DNA of 6,180 bases from Nitrospirota bacterium. GTDB lineage: Bacteria > Nitrospirota > CAKKRA01 > 9FT-COMBO-42-15. The stretch is taken from assembly GCA_023248415.1 (NCBI GenBank), contig JAHFEP010000177.1:1-6180 (forward strand), read 5' to 3'. The stretch's first letter is position 1, and each line of letters begins with the position of its first letter. Shown here piece by piece: positions 1-4,833 of this stretch. The notes beneath the pieces were generated by a model that was not told the origin of the DNA, did no database searches, and was given only the letters and a program-made list of their open reading frames with translations. A program made the translations under genes and the position numbers.

Positions 1-108
1 TTCTTTTCCTTTTAGATATTCTATAATATCAATAACAACCCTTACCTTTTCTTCTGAGAGCGCTTCAATGGCTTTTTTAGCCTCTTTTTTTAATGCGTTG
101 CTCTGCAT
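1..108 (-). CDS. Partial small protein, possible DUF2281/antitoxin-like
   Basis: Only the first 36 codons are inside the window; the gene continues past position 1. The peptide begins MQSNALKKEAKKAIEAL, followed by a stretch (SEEKVRVVIDIIEYLKGK) in which hydrophobic residues alternate with charged ones, ending in an 'IEYLK' block. That layout of a short amphipathic helix, 'LSEEK', and a second helix ending in 'xxYLK' recalls DUF2281 and other small antitoxin-type proteins, usually encoded just before a toxin gene. Any toxin would lie to the left, out of view. The start is well supported: GGAGG (116-120 on the minus strand) sits 7 nt before the ATG, and a promoter lies just upstream (140-168). 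The reading frame is secure; the family assignment is a resemblance only, and an unrelated small helical protein is possible. Confidence 0.55.
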   Translation of the reverse strand, partial: MQSNALKKEAKKAIEALSEEKVRVVIDIIEYLKGKE

Positions 109-139
109 AATAAATCCTCCAATACAATCTTTTGTTTTA

Positions 140-168
140 ATTATAAATAAAGTTTGTTAACTTTGCAA
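140..168 (-). promoter_or_regulatory. Sigma70-type promoter for the leftmost gene
   Basis: On the minus strand a TTGCAA -35 box (163-168, four of six consensus bases) is followed by a 17-nt spacer and a perfect TATAAT -10 box (140-145). The predicted transcript would start near 133, leaving an untranslated leader of about 25 nt that contains the GGAGG ribosome-binding site. The spacing and position suit the gene starting at 108. Confidence 0.65.
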
Positions 169-200
169 GAAATTATAGGGTGCAGAGGGTCAAATCTTCG

Positions 201-362
201 CAGGCTGTTGAAAAACTCTAAAATAACCGTTAATGTCATTCCCGCATGCTTCCCCGATAGATGCATTCGGGGACAAGTTTAGCGGGAATCCAGTCCCTGT
301 CTGCCGACAGGCAGGCAGGAATGACAATCTGGAATACAAATTTACACTTTTTCAACAGCCTG
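201..362. mobile_element. 162-bp non-coding inverted-repeat element (MITE-like)
   Basis: The ends, 201-222 and 341-362, are inverted repeats matching at 20 of 22 positions; the outer 15 bases (CAGGCTGTTGAAAAA) are perfect. TTCG flanks both sides (197-200 and 363-366), a possible 4-bp target duplication. The interior codes for nothing recognisable but is full of palindromes: TGTCATTCC (234-242) with GGAATGACA (318-326), ATTCCCGC (238-245) with GCGGGAAT (282-289), TCCCCGA (251-257) with TCGGGGA (267-273), and CCTGTC (296-301) with GACAGG (306-311). Such compact elements are normally moved by the transposase of a full-length insertion sequence elsewhere; I cannot name the family. It ends inside the protease gene to its right and supplies that gene's stop codon. 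The 4-bp duplication could be chance. Confidence 0.75.
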
Positions 363-725
363 TTCGTTGTTCATAGCATCAGTCGGTAATTCCTTTACTT
401 CTGCCTTAAGAATAACAAGGTCATTCTCCTTGTCTATATAAAGGAACCCCTCAACCTCTAAAACCTTGTCCCCTGCCTTTACAGCAATGTTTGATGCATT
501 GCTTATAACATGATAGTTTGTAACAACTGCGCCGTCCTGTCTGACAATAAAACCGCTGCCTTGACTTATTGGTTTGTTTTGCTCATCAAAAGCTATGACT
601 ACCACAACTGCCTTGTTGTTTTCCTTAAAAATCTTATCAGCATCGGCAAAAGAAATGGCAGGCAAAAGCATTCCTGCAATTAGAAGGAGGGTGATAAAAA
701 AGATTTTTTGTTTAATAGTGTTCAT
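342..725 (-). pseudogene. Truncated exported trypsin/HtrA-like serine protease
   Basis: The 127-residue product starts with a signal peptide (charged N-terminus, hydrophobic core to about residue 24, likely cleavage after the Ala of 'ISFA' near residue 27). The N-terminal half of an S1C trypsin-like (HtrA/DegP-type) domain follows: GSGFIVRQDGAVVTNYHV contains the catalytic His (about residue 72) and NDLVILK the catalytic Asp (about 102). The Ser-bearing half (GNSGGP motif) and any PDZ domain are absent. Residues 122-127 (QAVEKV) and the stop are encoded by the terminal inverted repeat of the adjacent 162-bp element. DNA beyond that element does not continue the domain in any frame I checked, so a deletion probably accompanied or preceded the insertion. 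The product cannot be a working serine protease, although a promoter remains and a folded periplasmic fragment might still be made. No clear Shine-Dalgarno precedes the ATG; the start is chosen for the signal peptide. Confidence 0.8.
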
Positions 726-773
726 TTATATTTTACTTGTTAGGAGGACAGCCTCATCACTGCAGGCATAAAA

Positions 774-802
774 AGTATATTCCCCTTGATAAAAAAGGTC
801 AA
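774..802 (-). promoter_or_regulatory. Sigma70-type promoter for the truncated protease
   Basis: On the minus strand TTGACC (797-802, five of six consensus bases) is separated by exactly 17 nt from TATACT (774-779, five of six). Transcription would begin near 767, about 40 nt before the ATG at 725. The promoter appears intact although the gene it serves is broken, which suggests a fairly recent disruption. Confidence 0.65.
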
Positions 803-871
803 TACGAAATTATGTTAAGTGGATTGCGTCTTTAGTTTTGAGGCTGGATAGCGGGCTTTTAATTGGAAACT

Positions 872-929
872 TGGTGCCGGAGGCCGGAATTGAACCGGCA
901 CGGGAGTTACCCCCCGAGGGATTTTAAGT
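872..929 (-). other. tRNA-Leu(UAA) 3' fragment: candidate attachment site
   Basis: Read on the minus strand this is the 3' part of a class II tRNA. It contains an anticodon loop CTTAAAA (anticodon TAA), the 3' side of the anticodon stem (TCCCT) and a long variable arm with GGG/CCC pairing. A perfect T-arm follows (GCCGG, loop TTCAATT, CCGGC), then the 3' acceptor strand CTCCGGC, discriminator A and encoded CCA ending at 872. The 5' half is missing: the bases beyond the anticodon loop (930 onward) cannot pair as an anticodon stem and do not resemble a D-arm. A displaced tRNA 3' end is the classic product of integration by a tyrosine-recombinase element into a tRNA gene. The missing 5' side faces right, so the element should lie to the right and the chromosome to the left. 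Simple tRNA decay is the alternative. Confidence 0.8.
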
Positions 930-1017
930 GCAAAACATCCCATTTTCTACAGCGACACTAACTTGTTTATAATACTTGGTTTTTGCTTATTAGTCAAGGG
1001 TTATGATAAAATGTAGA

Positions 1018-1047
1018 TGTTGGATGGTGTTGGGTAGAATTGGGTGG
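1018..1047. repeat. Three imperfect 10-bp tandem repeats
   Basis: TGTTGGATGG (1018-1027), TGTTGGGTAG (1028-1037) and AATTGGGTGG (1038-1047) lie head to tail with a 10-bp period, about one DNA helical turn. They lie roughly 90 bp inside the tRNA-fragment boundary. Regular short repeats in this place could be arm-type sites for an integrase or accessory factor. That role is an inference from position. Confidence 0.45.
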
Positions 1048-1061
1048 TTATAAGGGCTTAC

Positions 1062-1083
1062 AGTTACAATTTAGTTACAATTT
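1062..1083. repeat. Perfect 11-bp tandem repeat (AGTTACAATTT x2)
   Basis: AGTTACAATTT occurs twice with no gap, at 1062-1072 and 1073-1083. It sits between the 10-bp repeats and the folded element before the first element gene. It could be a protein-binding site used in recombination or in control of the gene at 1174. It could also be a chance slippage product. Confidence 0.5.
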
Positions 1084-1140
1084 TGAGGGATAGGGATTGC
1101 AACCCGAAAAGGCTGGATTCCTAACCAGCCTTCCCTCAAA
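1082..1140. other. 59-nt sequence able to fold as a three-way junction
   Basis: A perfect 9-bp outer stem (TTTGAGGGA at 1082-1090 with TCCCTCAAA at 1132-1140) encloses two hairpins. One is small (GGG 1093-1095 with CCC 1103-1105, 7-nt loop) and one is strong (AGGCTGG 1110-1116 with CCAGCCT 1125-1131, 8-nt loop). Read on the minus strand the small hairpin, GGGTTGCAATCCC, resembles a tRNA T-arm (GGGTTCGAATCCC), and the whole looks like a tRNA without a D-arm. It ends 33 nt before the ATG at 1174, so it could be a 5'-leader structure, a small RNA, a decayed tRNA-like sequence or a recombination hairpin. The folding is seen in the sequence; the role is unknown. Confidence 0.5.
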
Positions 1141-1173
1141 TACCCTTTAGGAGCCTATAGGAAGGCAAGACAG

Positions 1174-1938
1174 ATGAAGAAGATAGAAGATGCGAAGATG
1201 AAGATAAGTAAGCATGATAAATATATGGCGTTAATACACCATTCAGAATATCGGAAAGATTTTAATAAATGGGGACGGTTAGTAGAGCGGGTTAAGAAGC
1301 ACAATAAAAAAACGATAGATGATGACCTTGTAACCCTGAAAGCATGGGAAAAGGAAATAAGCAAAAAATGGAAAGTAAGATATCCCTTCCCGCCTCCAAT
1401 AGGCGTTAAGAATTATGATGGTTATAACGGAATCAGGTTAACCACTTTCTTTACAGGCGCAGAGGCGGTTGATGTTATAAACCCCTCTGCTGCCTCTAAG
1501 CAAACGCTGCTCAACATGGTATATGAAGGATATAACCCTGTAATGTTTAACTGCCAGCCTTCTAATGAAAAGGGCAAGTATGTTAGCACCCATAAAAGCG
1601 GCAAGCATCTTTGTATGATAGTTGATATAAACAAGACAGAGACAGAGTTATTAAGAGATTTCAAAGGGTGGATTAAGTATTATAAGAAAATGCTTCCAAA
1701 AAGTAAAACCAAAGAAAGCACCCTTAATATATGGAATATCTTTAAGCTAAAATCTTGTGGACTTAAGCTCTCCGAGATTGCAGAAAAAACATACAAGGGC
1801 AGCACCGCTCCCAGAGTAATAGAAGGCAGAGATGGGCAGCTTAAGGAAATCAGTCCCTACAGGGCGCACTACAAACAGACTGAAAGGGCTTACAATAAAG
1901 CTCTTGCGATAATTAAGCAAGCAAAATCACACCTATAA
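1174..1938 (+). CDS. Unrecognised 254-residue element protein with possible C-terminal HTH
   Basis: I cannot assign a function. The protein is basic and soluble, without signal peptide or membrane segment. Residues 1-70 are lysine-rich and helical, followed by a proline-rich turn (YPFPPPIG, about 70-77). The middle holds 'LTTFFTGAEAVDVINPSAAS', then 'KHLCMIVDIN' (about 144-153), which looks like a beta-strand leading into an amphipathic helix. The end, 'NIWNIFKLKSCGLKLSEIAEKTYKG' (about 185-209) then 'YKQTERAYNKALAIIKQA', looks like a helix-turn-helix of the 'LSEIA' type plus a long helix. Similar C-termini occur, as I remember, in uncharacterised mobile-element proteins of Nitrospirota and Deltaproteobacteria. 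There is no R-H-R-Y tyrosine-recombinase or serine-recombinase signature. AGGAAGG (1159-1165) lies 8 nt before the ATG and supports this start. It is separated from the following operon by about 180 bp and is probably transcribed independently; a DNA-binding regulatory or replication role is a guess. Confidence 0.75.
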   Translation: MKKIEDAKMKISKHDKYMALIHHSEYRKDFNKWGRLVERVKKHNKKTIDDDLVTLKAWEKEISKKWKVRYPFPPPIGVKNYDGYNGIRLTTFFTGAEAVDVINPSAASKQTLLNMVYEGYNPVMFNCQPSNEKGKYVSTHKSGKHLCMIVDINKTETELLRDFKGWIKYYKKMLPKSKTKESTLNIWNIFKLKSCGLKLSEIAEKTYKGSTAPRVIEGRDGQLKEISPYRAHYKQTERAYNKALAIIKQAKSHL

Positions 1939-2032
1939 ACTTCCTACAGACTTCCAAGAAGCATCAAAAACATCTACATTTAATACATCATCTACACAAA
2001 ATGGACATTTAAACTTACACTTTATACGGGCA

Positions 2033-2060
2033 TTTACTCCTTAAATTTTTCTGTTATATT
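2033..2060 (+). promoter_or_regulatory. Probable promoter of the replication operon
   Basis: TTTACT (2033-2038, four of six -35 bases) and TATATT (2055-2060, five of six -10 bases) are 16 nt apart. A TG one base before the -10 box (2052-2053) makes an extended -10. Transcription would start near 2067, giving a leader of about 55 nt before the ATG at 2123. The 1939-2122 gap is strongly AT-rich, so chance matches are likely, but this is the best candidate ahead of the long co-directional gene run. Confidence 0.45.
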
Positions 2061-2122
2061 TGATTTAAACACAAAATATGTATCTGCTTTTTATTTTTAA
2101 TAGATTGAAAGGAGATTAAAAG

Positions 2123-2302
2123 ATGGAGACTACCAACCTTGAATTCCAACCAAAAGTTTTCGCTCAAAAATGCCCGGTGTGTAATGGTTACGGCACTGTG
2201 AACTACGGTAAAAAGACCTGTCATGGTTGTAGCGGGAGGGGTTTTATAGTATTACCTGCTACAGAGAAAGAAGGAGAAGATGGAAATGGGAAATACAAAT
2301 AA
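2123..2302 (+). CDS. 59-residue zinc-ribbon peptide (DnaJ-type CxxCxGxG)
   Basis: The centre of this small protein is CPVCNGYGTVNYGKKTCHGC followed by SGRGF. It holds two CxxC knuckles (Cys17/20 and Cys33/36), each followed by G-x-G-like spacing (CNGYG and CSGRG). This is the repeat pattern of the DnaJ central zinc domain and should bind one zinc ion. There is no J-domain or other part of DnaJ. Free-standing peptides of this kind are common in phage and plasmid genomes, where they probably mediate protein or nucleic-acid contacts; the partner here is unknown. The N-terminus (METTNLEFQPKVF) and acidic tail (EKEGEDGNGK) look unstructured. AGGAG (2110-2114) lies 8 nt upstream of the ATG. It appears to be the first gene of the operon, and its 3' end carries the ribosome-binding site of the next one. 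Confidence 0.75.
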   Translation: METTNLEFQPKVFAQKCPVCNGYGTVNYGKKTCHGCSGRGFIVLPATEKEGEDGNGKYK

Positions 2303-2411
2303 CCTTTTAAAGCGAATTATAAAAGTCTTTCTGGTTTTCCTTGCCTGTCAGAGCCTTCTTAGCTGGTCTTTGGTTGAACTGCTGATACAAAAATTGGGGA
2401 GGAGGGCTTGA
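2286..2411 (+). CDS. 41-residue single-pass membrane peptide, overlapping
   Basis: This short frame overlaps the last 17 bases of the zinc-ribbon gene. It encodes a basic N-terminus (MGNTNNLLKR), one hydrophobic segment (IIKVFLVFLACQSLLSW, continuing to LVELL; about residues 11-33) and a basic tail (QKLGRRA), as in a single inner-membrane helix. An ATG six bases upstream (2280) is in frame, but GGAG (2273-2276) would then be only 3 nt away; from 2286 the spacing is 9 nt, so I prefer 2286. Its TGA is one base before the ATG of the primase gene, and its last codons contain that gene's AGGAGG. The arrangement suggests translational coupling. The function is unknown; it could be a small membrane anchor or toxin-like peptide, or only a coupling leader frame. 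'FLAC' is a poor lipobox. Confidence 0.45.
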   Translation: MGNTNNLLKRIIKVFLVFLACQSLLSWSLVELLIQKLGRRA

Positions 2412-2412
2412 T

Positions 2413-4404
2413 ATGGATAAGGAAAAAATCTTAAATAGTCTTAATTTTAGAAACTTCTACACTCAATATATCCCTTCCCTTAAAGTCAATGGTAAAGCAG
2501 AGTCAATGGGCTTATGCCCTTTCCATGATGACCATAATCCGAGCTTATCAGTAAACCTTGAAAGCGGCCTCTATAATTGCCTTGCTGGTTGCGGCGGCGG
2601 TGATGTATTCCGTTTCTATGAAAAATTGAAAGGCGTAGATTTTCCGACAGCCTTAAAAGAGCTTGCAGAGATGCAGGGGATAGCAGATACACCAAAGGGA
2701 AAGGTGGTTGCGACCTTTGAGTATAAAAATATTGAAGGCAAGACCGTTTACAAAAAGGAGCGAATAGAACCCGGTAGAAATGGCAGAAGCAAAGAATTTC
2801 CCTTCAAGCACCTTGAAGGTGATAAGTGGGTTACAGGCAGAGGTTGTGAGCCTGTGCCTTACAATCTGCCACAGTTAGTCAAGTCCACGTATACTTTTAT
2901 TGTTGAAGGCGAGGCAAAAGCGGACCTTCTAACAAAGGATTTTAAGCTTACTGCAACCTGCCTTGACTCTGGAGCGCAAAGCCCTTTCAGGGATGAGTAT
3001 CTAAAATTCTTTGAGGGTAAGGAGAAGATAATCATATTACTTGATAATGATATTCCCGGCAGGGCTTATGCTGAAAGGATAGCCATTGCCTTATATGGCA
3101 AGGTTGGGGCAATAAAGATTGTAGAACTTCCGGGACTGCAAGAGGCAGAGGACATAATTGATTGGGTTAATAACCGGGACAGCAAAGAAACAGAGGCTAT
3201 CAAAGCCGAGCTGGGCGATATTATCAAGGCAACGCCTGAATGGAAGAAGACAGATATAGAGGAGGGCATCGGGGATGGGGTTATAGAAATTATCCGCCTT
3301 GATTCAGTTATTGCTGAAAAAGTTTCTTGGCTTTGGAACGGTTATGTCCCATTAGGCAAGATAACACTCCTTGATGGAGACCCCGGGCTTGGCAAATCAC
3401 TATTTACACTTGACATGACAGCGAGAATTTCCACAGGACAGGCCATGCCAGATGGCAGCCCTTCTATACAGGGGGGTATTGTTTTGATGTCCTTAGAGGA
3501 TGGACTCGCTGATACTATTGCGCCAAGACTTGAAATAGCAGGAGCGGACAAATCCAAGATAGTGGCGTTGCAGGGTGTAAAAGGCTCTGATGGTAAATAT
3601 AGATTCCCGACTGTAGAGGACACAGAGGCAATTAAAAAAGCCTGCAAAAAGATAGATGCTAAGCTGGTAGTAATTGACCCTCTAATGGGGTATATGGGGA
3701 AAGCTAATAGCTGGAGAGACCAAGATGTAAGAACTGCGTTATCACCCCTTGCCAAGATGGCCGAAGATATAGGCGTTGCAGTTATCATTGTAAGACACTT
3801 GAATAAAACCAGCAGCTCTAATTCAGTTTATCGGGGTGGTGGCAGTATTGGAATAATCGGAGCTGCACGGTCTGCCTTATTGATTGCCAAAGACCCCGAA
3901 GATGAGAATAGGCGTATCTTAGCAGGTATTAAGTCTAATCTTGCACCCTTGCCCCCCTCTTTATCCTATACCATAGAGAATATTGACGGTGTCCCTAAGA
4001 TAGCATGGGGAGGGGTAACAAATCATACGGCTGATGCCCTGTTGGCCATACCCTCATCCTTAGAGGATAGGTCAGCCTTAGAAGATGCAACCGACTTTCT
4101 AAGGGATATTTTGACAGACGGAGAGGTTGAGGCAAAGGAAGTCCTTAGAGAAGCTAAAGCGGCAGGGATAGCAGAAAGGACTTTACACAGAGCAAAGAAG
4201 GTCTTGGGGGTAATTATAAGAAAAGAGGGTTATCAAGGAAAGTGGACATGGACTCTCAAAGGTTGCCAAGAAAGTCCAAAGGCTGCCAATAAAAATAATG
4301 GCAACCTTTGGGGTAGTTTGGCAGCCTTTGGCAATTCTGCCCCCTTAGGTGATGACCCTGTTAAGGGAGTTTTAGATGTATTTGGTGGAAAAATTGTTGA
4401 GTGA
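2413..4404 (+). CDS. Primase-helicase fusion (CHC2 / TOPRIM / RepA-like ATPase)
   Basis: This replication protein should prime DNA synthesis and unwind the element's origin. Residues 35-60 form a CHC2-type zinc finger: Cys35 and His38 in LCPFHDDHNPSL, then Cys56 and Cys60 in YNCLAGCGGGD. A TOPRIM fold follows, with the catalytic Glu in FIVEGEAKADL (about 165) and the DxD metal site in IILLDNDIPGRAYA (211 and 213). A RecA/RepA-like AAA ATPase follows: Walker A GDPGLGKS (322-329), 'LMSLEDG' (358-364), Walker B LVVIDPL (Asp422) and VIIVRHLNK (457-465). A C-terminal winged-helix-like region (about 555-615) comes last, then a glycine/asparagine-rich tail encoded by 12-bp inverted repeats. This architecture is well known in phages, satellites and integrative elements; 663 residues is full length. 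AGGAGG (2400-2405) lies 7 nt before the ATG, which follows the previous stop by one base. All key motifs are intact, so it is probably active. Confidence 0.92.
   Translation: MDKEKILNSLNFRNFYTQYIPSLKVNGKAESMGLCPFHDDHNPSLSVNLESGLYNCLAGCGGGDVFRFYEKLKGVDFPTALKELAEMQGIADTPKGKVVATFEYKNIEGKTVYKKERIEPGRNGRSKEFPFKHLEGDKWVTGRGCEPVPYNLPQLVKSTYTFIVEGEAKADLLTKDFKLTATCLDSGAQSPFRDEYLKFFEGKEKIIILLDNDIPGRAYAERIAIALYGKVGAIKIVELPGLQEAEDIIDWVNNRDSKETEAIKAELGDIIKATPEWKKTDIEEGIGDGVIEIIRLDSVIAEKVSWLWNGYVPLGKITLLDGDPGLGKSLFTLDMTARISTGQAMPDGSPSIQGGIVLMSLEDGLADTIAPRLEIAGADKSKIVALQGVKGSDGKYRFPTVEDTEAIKKACKKIDAKLVVIDPLMGYMGKANSWRDQDVRTALSPLAKMAEDIGVAVIIVRHLNKTSSSNSVYRGGGSIGIIGAARSALLIAKDPEDENRRILAGIKSNLAPLPPSLSYTIENIDGVPKIAWGGVTNHTADALLAIPSSLEDRSALEDATDFLRDILTDGEVEAKEVLREAKAAGIAERTLHRAKKVLGVIIRKEGYQGKWTWTLKGCQESPKAANKNNGNLWGSLAAFGNSAPLGDDPVKGVLDVFGGKIVE
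4257..4330. repeat. Four 12-bp repeats in A-B-A'-B' order
   Basis: CAAAGGTTGCCA (A, 4257-4268) and CAAAGGCTGCCA (B, 4277-4288) differ by one base. Their exact reverse complements follow: TGGCAACCTTTG (A', 4299-4310) and TGGCAGCCTTTG (B', 4319-4330). A to B and A' to B' are each spaced 20 bp start to start, two helical turns. A pairs perfectly only with A' and B only with B', but these pairings interleave, so both hairpins cannot form as simple nested stems. A with B' (one G-U) and B with A' (one mismatch) would form a nested hairpin instead. The repeats lie within the coding end of the primase-helicase gene, beyond its last domain. They may be initiator-binding iterons of an origin, or an RNA switch or attenuator between the primase-helicase and downstream genes. 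Confidence 0.8.
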
Positions 4405-4419
4405 GGAGGTGATTAAATA

Positions 4420-4614
4420 ATGAGTGATAGTTTGAGCCCAATTGAGCGTGAAGTTTACCAGGCAGCTAATACAAAACGATATTCCAGTTTTTTGGATTTT
4501 ATGAACTCAACCGTGAAGCCAATAGGCGGCTATAAGCCTGTGGAAAAGGTGCAGCCAAGAAATGCGACTGCAAGGGATTTTACGAAACCATACAAGATTT
4601 GGATAAGAGAATAA
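4420..4614 (+). CDS. Small protein with RYxSFxxF motif, copy 1
   Basis: A 64-residue soluble protein of unknown function. Its centre, TKRYSSFLDFMNSTVKPIGG (about residues 18-37), matches the middle of the next protein (TRYASFQEFIETVKSPV) in the pattern RY-S/A-SF-x-x-F-M/I followed by a TVK segment. The two are probably diverged tandem copies. The N-terminus (MSDSLSPIEREVYQAAN) and the basic tail (ARDFTKPYKIWIRE) differ. No signal peptide, membrane helix, cysteine pair or nucleotide-binding motif is present. AGGAGGTGAT (4404-4413), fully complementary to the anti-Shine-Dalgarno, starts on the last base of the primase stop and lies 6 nt before the ATG, so strong translation is expected. An accessory replication or anti-host role is possible but not shown. 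Confidence 0.7.
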   Translation: MSDSLSPIEREVYQAANTKRYSSFLDFMNSTVKPIGGYKPVEKVQPRNATARDFTKPYKIWIRE

Positions 4615-4637
4615 CAATTTAATGGAGGTATTAAAAA

Positions 4638-4823
4638 ATGGAAAAGGTAAAAGAATTAAACAGTGGTGATGATTCCCCGGAGTATTTTGGCCAAAATGCG
4701 GTTGAACCGTCAAAGTCTGGATTCCAGAGGCCGACCAGATACGCCAGTTTTCAGGAGTTTATAGAGACGGTGAAATCGCCTGTAATTCGGATTACAGAGC
4801 CGCTAAAAGAGGGTTTGTCTTAG
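4638..4823 (+). CDS. Small protein with RYxSFxxF motif, copy 2
   Basis: A 61-residue soluble protein, unrecognised. Residues 33-49 (TRYASFQEFIETVKSPV) line up with the core of the preceding small protein, while the N-terminal part (MEKVKELNSGDDSPEYFGQN) is acidic, probably flexible and unrelated. This suggests an old tandem duplication in which only the RY-x-SF-x-x-F helix has been kept, perhaps as a docking motif for a common partner. GGAGG (4624-4628) lies 9 nt upstream of the ATG. The gap to the preceding gene is 23 bp and the next gene begins about 10 bp after its stop, so all belong to one operon. Confidence 0.65.
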   Translation: MEKVKELNSGDDSPEYFGQNAVEPSKSGFQRPTRYASFQEFIETVKSPVIRITEPLKEGLS

Positions 4824-4833
4824 AGACCTTTGG

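Larger units (their letters stand above)
1009..1981. repeat. 13-bp inverted repeat bracketing the first element gene
   Basis: AAATGTAGATGTT at 1009-1021 is exactly the reverse complement of AACATCTACATTT at 1969-1981. Only the two 13-bp arms are the repeat; the span between them holds the 254-residue gene and its leader. A shorter related block, ATCTACA, follows just after the second arm near 1989-1995. These may be operator or recombination sites, or mark a small gene cassette. A 13-bp match in AT-rich DNA could also be accidental. Confidence 0.4.

Noticed and set aside
574..771. 65-codon plus-strand frame opposite the truncated protease
   Set aside because: The minus strand encodes a signal peptide plus trypsin-like motifs with a promoter. 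The plus frame has no ribosome-binding site and no recognisable product.
872..1000. Complete tRNA gene
   Set aside because: Only the 3' part from the anticodon loop is present. Bases beyond 929 cannot form the anticodon stem or a D-arm, so it is a fragment.
1155..1664. Two minus-strand frames opposite the 254-residue gene
   Set aside because: Both are hydrophobic or low-complexity antisense products, without ribosome-binding sites and incompatible with the gene direction of the element.
1941..1962. Terminator after the 254-residue gene
   Set aside because: The CTTCCAAGAAG stem is only four base pairs and no run of T follows it.
2286..2411. Lipoprotein reading of the small membrane peptide
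   Set aside because: The cysteine is preceded by F-L-A, not a proper lipobox, and too little sequence follows it to form a lipoprotein domain.
3342..3788. 148-codon open frame on the minus strand inside the primase-helicase gene
   Set aside because: It lies opposite the Walker A to RHLNK region of a gene with clear conserved motifs. Its product is low-complexity (Ser/Ile/Pro-rich) as expected for an antisense shadow.
4257..4330. CRISPR array or rho-independent terminator
   Set aside because: There are only four short copies, in alternating orientation, with no spacer-like unique units of constant length. No T-tract follows, and the reading frame runs through it.
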